Part shown: one piece after another, positions 8,647 through 15,623 of the stretch | How positions within the stretch are numbered: position 1 is the stretch's first letter | How the letters are laid out: every line of letters begins with the position of its first letter | NCBI GenBank assembly: GCA_021780375.1 | Contig: JAJXYT010000094.1 | Location: 1-44,918 of the forward strand | DNA: 44,918 nucleotides | DNA from: a bacterium | GTDB lineage: Bacteria; Verrucomicrobiota; Verrucomicrobiia; Limisphaerales; UBA11358 | Direction of reading: 5' to 3' | Program-made: the position numbers and the translations under genes | The notes under the pieces: generated by a model | The model's database searches: none | What the model was told of the DNA's origin: nothing | Seen by the model: only the letters and a program-made list of their open reading frames with translations

Positions 8647-9759
8647 ATGAAAAAGAATCTCATTGCGATGTCCTTGGTCGCACTCACTATGCTTATGGCG
8701 ACCGCCGGCGTTCACGCCCAAACCACGCTGAAGGAGGCTTTCAAAAATGATTTCCTGATCGGCGTCGCCATCAATCAAAAACAGTTTGATAATGATGACC
8801 AGCGCGGGGACCCGATCATCAAGGCCCAATTCAATGCCATCAGCCCGGAAAACATCCTGAAATGGGAATCGGTCCATCCGGAACCGGGCAAGTATGATTT
8901 CACCGAGGCCGACCGTTACGTCGAGTTCGGCGAGGCCAACCACATGACCATCGTGGGCCATACGCTGGTGTGGCACCATCAGACTCCCCAATGGGTATTT
9001 CAGGACACGAACGGCCATCCGGTGACCCGCGAGGTGTTGCTGCAGCGGATGCGCGACCACATCCATACGGTGGTGGGCCGCTACAAAGGCCGGATCAAGA
9101 TTTGGGACGTGGTCAATGAAGCGTTGCTGGACAACGGGACATTGCGGAAATCGCCGTGGGAAAGGATCATTGGCGACGACTATATTGAAAAAGCCTTTCA
9201 ATACGCGCATGAAGCCGACCCGGACGCCATCCTGCGTTACAACGATTATTCATTGGAGAATGAACCCAAACGAAGCGGCGCGATTGCCTTGATCAAAAAA
9301 CTCCAGGCCGAAGGCGTCCCCGTCACCGCGATTGGGTTGCAGGACCATGTGCAAATGGATTGGCCGACCACGGAACAGGAAGACGCGACCATTTCCGATT
9401 TCGCCAGGCTGGGCTTGAAAGTAATGATCACCGAACTGGATGTGAATGTATTGGGCGGGAAGCGGACGGCGGAAATCACCGAAATGGCAAATCAAGGAAC
9501 CTCGAATGCCTATGCCAACGGTTTGCCGCCGGCGGTCCAACAGGAGCTGGCCAAACGTTATGCCGATCTTTTCCGCGTGTTTGTCAAACACCACCATGAC
9601 ATTTCGCTCGTGACTTTTTGGGGTGTGACGGACGGGGATTCGTGGCTCAACCTGCGGGGCCGGATGAATTACCCGCTGCTGTTTGACCGCGCCGGCCAGC
9701 CCAAACCGGCCTTCGACGCGATTATCCAGGTCGCCCGGACACAATCGGCGGCAAAATAA
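8647..9759 (+). CDS. GH10 endo-1,4-beta-xylanase, secreted
   Basis: A 370-residue single-domain GH10 xylanase that cleaves the xylan backbone. The ATG at 8647 begins a good signal peptide (MKKNLIAMSLVALTMLMATA, then GVHA before mature QTTLKE). Family landmarks in order are AISPENILKWESVHPEPG, GHTLVWHHQTPQW, WDVVNEALL with acid/base E158, and MITELDVNVLGG with nucleophile E263, followed by LVTFWGVTDGDSWLN. There is no carbohydrate-binding module. A longer frame upstream overlaps the symporter in another phase and is not the start. It is probably exported to the periplasm or surface, producing the short oligosaccharides that the two GH3 enzymes finish. Confidence 0.95.
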   Translation: MKKNLIAMSLVALTMLMATAGVHAQTTLKEAFKNDFLIGVAINQKQFDNDDQRGDPIIKAQFNAISPENILKWESVHPEPGKYDFTEADRYVEFGEANHMTIVGHTLVWHHQTPQWVFQDTNGHPVTREVLLQRMRDHIHTVVGRYKGRIKIWDVVNEALLDNGTLRKSPWERIIGDDYIEKAFQYAHEADPDAILRYNDYSLENEPKRSGAIALIKKLQAEGVPVTAIGLQDHVQMDWPTTEQEDATISDFARLGLKVMITELDVNVLGGKRTAEITEMANQGTSNAYANGLPPAVQQELAKRYADLFRVFVKHHHDISLVTFWGVTDGDSWLNLRGRMNYPLLFDRAGQPKPAFDAIIQVARTQSAAK

Positions 9760-9799
9760 AATTTGCCGCGCCTGGCAGGGTATGTGTAATCATCCCGTT

Positions 9800-12538
9800 A
9801 TGCACCGGATCATTCTTTGCGCGCTGGTGATGCTCATCAGTGATTTTTTAACCTTCACCGCCTGGAGTGGCGAGGAAGCCTGTGTCGCCTGTAACCGGAG
9901 TGTTTGGGTCAGCGGCCAGTTCACCCACGGCTGGGTTCATGGCATTGTCACGATTACCGGCGCGCCGACCGGCATGGCCGAGGCGTTTCGCGAAGCCATC
10001 TCCGGCCCGCATTTTACGGTCACGGTTTCCAACCTGCCGCCGGGCAAATATGTCGCCCGGCTGGGGATGGTGGAAACCGTTTACACCAACGCCGGCCAGC
10101 GCGTGTTCGACATCACCTGCGGTCCACAGACGCTGGCCAGCAACCTGGACCTCTTCGTCGCCGCCGGCGGTTCTGGAAAAGTTTACTTCGTCACCGGCCA
10201 GGTGGACCAGACCGGCGTTGCCCTGGGGTCGCTCACCTTCGACTTTCTCGGGCATACCAACGATGCCGAATTGAACACATTCGAACTTGAGGACGCTGCC
10301 GGCACTTCGCTGGTCTCCATGCGCGCGGCGGACTTGCTGGAAGTCCATGGCGTCGCCGCTTTGCAGGCCCCCGTCATTACCGGGCCGCAGTATTGGAAGG
10401 ACCCCGCGTTGCCCATGAGCACCCGGGTCAACGACCTGATCCGGCGGATGTCGCTGGCCGAAAAAGTGCAGCAGTTGCGCAACGACGCGCCGGCCATTCC
10501 GCGGCTCGGCGTTCCGGCCTATAATTATTGGAATGAATGCCTGCACGGCGTCGCGCGCGCCGGGGTGGCCACGGTCTTCCCGCAAGCCATCGGCATGGCG
10601 GCCACCTGGGACACGCCGTTGGTTCATCAGGAAGCGAATGTCATCGCCGTGGAAGCGCGCGCCAAACACAACGAATACGTTCTGACTCACGGCGGCAACT
10701 GCGCGCAGTATTACGGCCTGACGTTTTGGACGCCGAACATCAATATCTTCCGCGACCCGCGCTGGGGCCGGGGCCAGGAAACTTATGGCGAGGATCCTTT
10801 TCTGACGGCCCGCCTGGGCGTCGCGTTTATTCGCGGATTGCAGGGGGACGACCCGAAATATCTCGAGGCCGTGGCCTGCGCCAAACACTATGCCGTGCAC
10901 AGCGGCCCCGAGCCGGAACGCCATCGCTTTGACGCGGTCCTCTCCGATCGCGATCTTCATGAAACCTATCTGCCGCAATTTGAGGCCGCCGTGCGCGAAG
11001 GCCACGTCGGCGGCGTGATGGGCGCCTACAACAGCGTGAATGGCGAGCCGGCCTGTGCCAACCCGTATTTGCTGACGGACCTGTTGCGCAAACAATGGGG
11101 GTTTGACGGCTACGTCACCTCGGATTGCGGCGCCATTTATGACATTTGGGCCAACCATAAATTCGTCGAAACGCCGGAAGAAGCCGCGGCGGTCGCGGTG
11201 AAAGCCGGAGACGATCTGTGTTGCGGCACCGATTACAATGCGCTGGTGCTCGCGGTCCGGCAGGGGTTGATTTCCGAGTCGAAAATCGACCAGGCGCTCG
11301 GTTACCTGCTGCAAATCCGGTTCCGCCTCGGTATGTTCGACCCGCCCGCCAGCGTGCCTTACTCGAAAATTCTTTTTTCAGAAAACAACAGTCCCGAGCA
11401 TCAGGCGCTCGCGTTGCGGGTCGCGCGTGAATCCATGGTGCTTCTGAAAAACGACGGGCTGCTGCCGCTCGACCGCGCCAAAATCAAACGCATTGCCGTC
11501 ATCGGCGTGAACGCGAATTCCGTGCCGATGTTGCTCGGCAATTACAACGGCACGCCGTCAAACCCGATAACCATCCTGGAAGGCATCCGGAACGCGGCGG
11601 GCGCGGACATCGCCGTGGTCTATCAACCCGGTTGCCCGCTGGCCTTGAGCAAGGACGGCGCCAACCAGCCTGACGCCGGAATGATCACCGCCGCCGTCCA
11701 CGCGGCGAAGTCGGCGGACGTGGTCGTTTATGTCGGCGGCATCAGCGCGCAACTGGAAGGCGAGGAAATGACGCGGGCCAACGGCTTCGTCGGTTTCAAC
11801 GGCGGCGACCGGACGCAGATTGAGCTGCCGTCCGTGCAAACGGATTTGCTCAAGGCGCTTTACGACACCGGCAAGCCCGTCGTGTTTGTGGATTGCAGCG
11901 GCAGTGCCATTGCCATGCCGTGGGCGGCGAAAAAACTGCCGGCCATTTTGCAGGCGTGGTACCCCGGCGAAGCCGGCGGACAGGCCGTGGCCGAAGTGCT
12001 TTTTGGCGATGTGAATCCCGCCGGGCGGTTGCCGGTCACCTTTTACCGTTCCACCACTGACCTGCCGCCGTTTGACGATTACTCCATGTCCAATCGCACC
12101 TACCGTTATTTCAACGGCCAGCCGCTCTTCGCCTTCGGTCATGGCCTGAGTTACACGCGATTTCAATACAGCGCGGCCCGGCTCGACGCCGACAAGGTCG
12201 CCGCGGGCGACACGTTGAAGCTGGCCTTCAATTTGAGAAATGCCGGCACGCGCGAGGGCGACGAGGTGGCGCAGGTTTATTTCCGGCACGTCCACTCCGC
12301 CGTGCCGCAGGCGAAACTGGCCCTCTGCGGCTTCGTCCGGATTCACCTGCCGCAAGACGGCATCGCCCGAATCTCGCTGGACATTCCCGTCGAACGATTC
12401 CGTTATTGGGACACGGCCCATCAACAATACACCGTCGAACCGGGTAAATATGAACTGCTGATCGGCGCCGCCTCGGACGACATCCGCCTGCACGTGCCAT
12501 TTGAAGTTTCCCCGCCTGCACTGGCTGGTGATCGGTGA
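9800..12538 (+). CDS. GH3 beta-xylosidase with N-terminal malectin-like domain, secreted
   Basis: The protein is 912 residues from the ATG at 9800, which opens a signal peptide (MHRIILCALVMLISDFLTFT). An in-frame ATG at 9782 is possible, but its AGGG is too close. About residues 25-190 form a beta-rich domain with malectin-like traits (GKYVARLGMVETVYTNAGQR, SGKVYFVTGQVDQTG), possibly carbohydrate binding. The GH3 barrel follows (about 200-520): YNYWNECLHGVARAG, DPRWGRGQETYGEDP, CAKHYAVHSGPEPERH and YVTSDCGAI with nucleophile D442. Then come the second GH3 domain and an Fn3-like tail. The WNECLHG and HSGPEPERH motifs are those of the beta-xylosidase branch. It is the last gene of the operon, 40 bases after the xylanase stop, with terminator-like hairpins behind it. 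Confidence 0.92.
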   Translation: MHRIILCALVMLISDFLTFTAWSGEEACVACNRSVWVSGQFTHGWVHGIVTITGAPTGMAEAFREAISGPHFTVTVSNLPPGKYVARLGMVETVYTNAGQRVFDITCGPQTLASNLDLFVAAGGSGKVYFVTGQVDQTGVALGSLTFDFLGHTNDAELNTFELEDAAGTSLVSMRAADLLEVHGVAALQAPVITGPQYWKDPALPMSTRVNDLIRRMSLAEKVQQLRNDAPAIPRLGVPAYNYWNECLHGVARAGVATVFPQAIGMAATWDTPLVHQEANVIAVEARAKHNEYVLTHGGNCAQYYGLTFWTPNINIFRDPRWGRGQETYGEDPFLTARLGVAFIRGLQGDDPKYLEAVACAKHYAVHSGPEPERHRFDAVLSDRDLHETYLPQFEAAVREGHVGGVMGAYNSVNGEPACANPYLLTDLLRKQWGFDGYVTSDCGAIYDIWANHKFVETPEEAAAVAVKAGDDLCCGTDYNALVLAVRQGLISESKIDQALGYLLQIRFRLGMFDPPASVPYSKILFSENNSPEHQALALRVARESMVLLKNDGLLPLDRAKIKRIAVIGVNANSVPMLLGNYNGTPSNPITILEGIRNAAGADIAVVYQPGCPLALSKDGANQPDAGMITAAVHAAKSADVVVYVGGISAQLEGEEMTRANGFVGFNGGDRTQIELPSVQTDLLKALYDTGKPVVFVDCSGSAIAMPWAAKKLPAILQAWYPGEAGGQAVAEVLFGDVNPAGRLPVTFYRSTTDLPPFDDYSMSNRTYRYFNGQPLFAFGHGLSYTRFQYSAARLDADKVAAGDTLKLAFNLRNAGTREGDEVAQVYFRHVHSAVPQAKLALCGFVRIHLPQDGIARISLDIPVERFRYWDTAHQQYTVEPGKYELLIGAASDDIRLHVPFEVSPPALAGDR

Positions 12539-12631
12539 CAACCTGTTTTCGCACTCACAGTTTAGTTTGAAGGCGAGGGTCGGAATCGAACTGGGATGCT
12601 TTGCCGTTCCGAGCCTAACACACTCTGTTTC

Positions 12632-12654
12632 AAGGCTTATTCTAGCCTTCTTTT
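12632..12654 (+). terminator. Hairpin plus T-run after the xylan operon
   Basis: AAGGCT and AGCCTT form a perfect 6-bp stem around a 6-base loop, followed by CTTTT. It lies 94 bases past the last GH3 stop, in the spacer between convergent genes. Confidence 0.5.
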
Positions 12655-12658
12655 ACAG

Positions 12659-12676
12659 CGGTTCGAGCCGTTTTTT
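12659..12676 (+). terminator. Short GC hairpin followed by T6
   Basis: CGGT-TCGA-GCCG forms a stem of three GC pairs plus one G-T pair closed by a TCGA tetraloop, followed directly by TTTTTT. This is the stronger intrinsic terminator candidate for the xylan operon. Confidence 0.5.
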
Positions 12677-12734
12677 CGACCGCCGCTCAACGCCCGCTCA
12701 TTGCCCCTTTACCGCCCATTCCGTGCTCGTTAGG

Positions 12735-12784
12735 CAAAGATTTAGGTGAAACTATGACTTTCGTTGCCGCTAACTAAATCTTTG
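12735..12784. repeat. 11-bp inverted repeat between convergent genes
   Basis: CAAAGATTTAG at 12735-12745 and CTAAATCTTTG at 12774-12784 are perfectly complementary, separated by 28 bases. The dyad lies about 50 bases before the end of the minus-strand secreted-protein gene and could act as its terminator or as part of a larger folded site. Confidence 0.5.
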
Positions 12785-12831
12785 GTCATAATTCAAATCC
12801 GCGCATTACTGAATTTTCTCTCAAACACGCG

Positions 12832-15318
12832 CTAGGGCACATTTTGTAGTCGAAAAAAACCGACGCTGTTGGTGGTGAAAATAACTTGAGAATTTGTTGT
12901 GGCGTTTGGACTGAATAGACCACCACTCCAACTTGACCACCCAGCATCAAGATCCGGCTCGAATTGAACCTGATAATTGTAAAATGGAACCAGACTAGAT
13001 GAATTTAACTGCATTCCCAACAAAACTTTGGTTGGTGACAATGCTGGGGTTGGAGGCGGATCAATCTGGATCGTGACCATATTGGTGTACCCGATGCCGG
13101 CGTCGGTGATGGTGATACCTGTTACTGAGCCACCATTGATACTGGCCACGGCCGTGGCATTGCTGCCCACATCTGAGATAATATTCACGTTTGGCGGTGT
13201 GAAGTAGCCTGATCCTGGTACCGTCACTGTCGCACCAACCACGAATCCATTTACCACCTGAGGGGTGGCCATCGCTTGAACCGGCACGGGAGCAAGTGCC
13301 AGGCGATACTCTCCATTGGCAGGCACGCCCGCGACCACTTGTGTGTAAACACCATTGCTGGCCATAAAGCTGCCGGACTGGTTAATCCAATATGTTGAAT
13401 TGAATTGTTGCAACTGATAATTGCTGCCAATAGTGAGATTGCTGAATATGAGACTTGAAACCGGTGCGATGCCTAAAATGGGATCGGAAATAAAGGGGGG
13501 GTCTATGAAAACCTGTGGTGCGTTGGTGTAACCCGTCCCCGCGCTGGTCATATTGATGGCCACAGCCACGCCGTTGCTGACCACGGCGACCGCCTGTGCA
13601 CCGCTGCCGCCACCGCCATAGAAGTGAACCAAGGGCGTATTGGTATAGCCTGCGCCACCGTCGATAATATTCACGCCCACGACAAACAAAGGTATGGTTC
13701 CGGCCATTATCGCAGTGCCAACCGCATCGTGCGGCGGCTCTTCGCTTAGATAAAGCTGCGTTACATCGGTCGATGACAGGGCGCGATTGTAGATGCGAAC
13801 ATCGTCAATCGCCCCGTTGAAAAACCTGATCCCAGTATTTGATCCAATTCTAAAAGCAGTCGGCACTGGCGGCGTATAAGCCGTGCCGCCGGGGATGGGA
13901 ACTCCGTTCACAAAAAATGTCGTCACGCCCGAACTCCGTTCCATCACAACCTGATACCACCGGCTGGCAGATGAGAAAGTGAATCCGCCGCCAAACCAGG
14001 CGATGCCATCAATTATTCCAAATAGTTGATTTCCCGGAGAAGTCCCGTTGAGGGCACCCGATACTGTGAAAGAATAGCCGTTGGCAGTAATCCCATCATC
14101 ATAGCCCAACCCGACCACGGTTCCCGATTGGTTGAGCGAGGCCAGCTTCACCCAGGCGGTCATCGTCCAGTTATTAACCTGGCTTGTGGGCACACCGGAG
14201 AAACCAATATAGCTGTTGACTCCGTTGAAACTGTAGGCGGAACAGGTGTTGCCGAAGCGGTCCGAGGTCAGGGTAGCCCCGTTTACGGTTCCGTTGTTTC
14301 CATTCCCACTCGCATCATTGGCGGTCCCATTGAATGGATAATAAGCCACCAAACCTTGCCAAATCCCTGAATAAATATTGGAAATGCTCAGACTGGCCGG
14401 ACTGCTGTTGTTGATGTAGCCGTTGGTATCCGAAACTGCGACTACATAATTGCCGATCCGAGGCGGTTGAATGTTGGTGAGTGTCAGCGTGGCATTCGTA
14501 GCGTCGGGAAGAACCACGCCATCCTTGAGCCATTGATAACTCAATGGTGTAATGCCGGTGGCCGCGACGCTAAACGAAGCCGTATCGCCGATATTGACGG
14601 TCACATTCGTCGGTTGTGACGTAATCTTGGGACCTGGAGCTTCAATCGCGTAAAGTTGCGCGACCTCGTTTGTGGCCAAGGCGCGGTCGTAGATGCGAAC
14701 GTCGTCAATCGAACCGTCAAAAAACCTAATACCGATATTGGACCCAATTCTAAAAGCTGTTGGCGTCGTCGGTGAAGTCGTGGTGGTGCTGGGTGTTTGA
14801 ACTCCGTTCACATAGAAGGATATCACACCCGAACTGCGCAACATCACGATCTGATACCACTTGTTGGTGGCAGGAAATGTGAATCCGCCGTCAAAATCGC
14901 CAACTCCTCCAAGCACCGCATGTAATTGACCTGAAAACACTCCCAAAGAATATCCATTGCCAGTAAACCCATCGTCATAACCCATACCCACGGCAATGGT
15001 CTCGGCTGGGCTAAATGAGGCTGGGTTCACCCAGGCGGTGATCGTCCAGTTATCAACCTGGCTTGTGGGCACACCGGAGAAACCAATATAGCTGTTGACC
15101 CCGTTGAAATTGTAGGCCGAATTGGTGTTGCCGAAGCGGTCCGAGGTCAGGGTAGCCCCGTTTACGCTTCCATTGTTCCCATTGCCGCTCGCATCATTGG
15201 CATTCCCATTGAATGGATAATAAGCCACCAGGCCATTCGTGATGAAGCCCTGCGCGTGCAAAGTGAAATTGAGGAAACTGATTGCGGCAAGTACCATGAT
15301 GATTTTGGTCTTTTTCAT
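12832..15318 (-). CDS. Secreted LamG-Ig-LamG protein
   Basis: An 828-residue exported protein with signal peptide MKKTKIIMVLAAISFLNFTL (HAQ before mature G). Order of parts: LamG/concanavalin-like domain (about 25-225; GLVAYYPFNGNANDASGNG, SIDDVRIYDRAL), an Ig-like domain (about 230-312; ITSQPTNVTVNIGDTASF, YQWLKDG), a second LamG domain very like the first (about 318-530), and two copies of a short glycine-rich repeat (GGAGYTNTPLVHFYGGGG and GSGYFTPPNVNIISD types). A C-terminal beta region ends in GFFRLQNVP. The fold suggests carbohydrate or surface binding; no catalytic residues are seen. The gene is clearly AT-richer than its neighbours, which may mean recent acquisition. It faces the xylan operon convergently. 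Confidence 0.85.
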   Translation of the reverse strand: MKKTKIIMVLAAISFLNFTLHAQGFITNGLVAYYPFNGNANDASGNGNNGSVNGATLTSDRFGNTNSAYNFNGVNSYIGFSGVPTSQVDNWTITAWVNPASFSPAETIAVGMGYDDGFTGNGYSLGVFSGQLHAVLGGVGDFDGGFTFPATNKWYQIVMLRSSGVISFYVNGVQTPSTTTTSPTTPTAFRIGSNIGIRFFDGSIDDVRIYDRALATNEVAQLYAIEAPGPKITSQPTNVTVNIGDTASFSVAATGITPLSYQWLKDGVVLPDATNATLTLTNIQPPRIGNYVVAVSDTNGYINNSSPASLSISNIYSGIWQGLVAYYPFNGTANDASGNGNNGTVNGATLTSDRFGNTCSAYSFNGVNSYIGFSGVPTSQVNNWTMTAWVKLASLNQSGTVVGLGYDDGITANGYSFTVSGALNGTSPGNQLFGIIDGIAWFGGGFTFSSASRWYQVVMERSSGVTTFFVNGVPIPGGTAYTPPVPTAFRIGSNTGIRFFNGAIDDVRIYNRALSSTDVTQLYLSEEPPHDAVGTAIMAGTIPLFVVGVNIIDGGAGYTNTPLVHFYGGGGSGAQAVAVVSNGVAVAINMTSAGTGYTNAPQVFIDPPFISDPILGIAPVSSLIFSNLTIGSNYQLQQFNSTYWINQSGSFMASNGVYTQVVAGVPANGEYRLALAPVPVQAMATPQVVNGFVVGATVTVPGSGYFTPPNVNIISDVGSNATAVASINGGSVTGITITDAGIGYTNMVTIQIDPPPTPALSPTKVLLGMQLNSSSLVPFYNYQVQFEPDLDAGWSSWSGGLFSPNATTNSQVIFTTNSVGFFRLQNVP
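13791..15232 (-). repeat. DNA-level duplication of the LamG module
   Basis: Two long stretches of the gene are near-identical. About 14146-14353 matches 15025-15232 at an offset of 879 bases, and about 13791-13860 matches 14691-14760 at an offset of 900 bases. The differing offsets (21 bases, seven codons) show small in-frame length change inside the module since duplication. Confidence 0.75.
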
Positions 15319-15415
15319 GCGTTAATAAACCCGCTGAAGTGAGCTTAGATTTAGTGTTTCATAAGCACATTTAAGTGTCAAGCTAGTAAACGTAAAAAAC
15401 CTGATATTAAACCAG

Positions 15416-15586
15416 TTAGGCAGCGTGCAGCAGGGGCGCGCTATTTATACGCTGCGCACGTTTGTGGTGCCAGTGCTTAGAAATCTCCTTCGTAGCTTTG
15501 TGCAACCAATCTTTATCCGCTGCCAGCCGGACCATCTCGACCGCTGCGAACCATTTGGGTGCGTTTTGCGCATGGTCGGAAAGATC
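15416..15586 (-). pseudogene. Orphan C-terminal fragment of unknown gene
   Basis: In one minus-strand frame, 56 codons between a TGA and a TAA read as a helix-rich, protein-like sequence without a start codon (WFAAVEMVRLAADKDWLHKA, then TKEISKHWHHKRA). It looks like the 3' end of a gene whose front has been lost. I do not recognise the family. It lies in the 300-base gap between lptD and the LamG gene. Confidence 0.35.
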
Positions 15587-15623
15587 TCAGTCCCGCATAT
15601 TGACATATCCCGAAGCGGCTTTC

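Noticed and set aside
12573..12600. tRNA-like T-arm (reverse complement contains GTTCGATTCC followed by CCTCGCC) just after the xylan operon
   Set aside because: The T-stem halves do not pair, and no matching 5' acceptor strand (CCTCGCC on the plus strand) is found 60-80 bases to the right, so there is no tRNA gene. A residual attachment site cannot be excluded.
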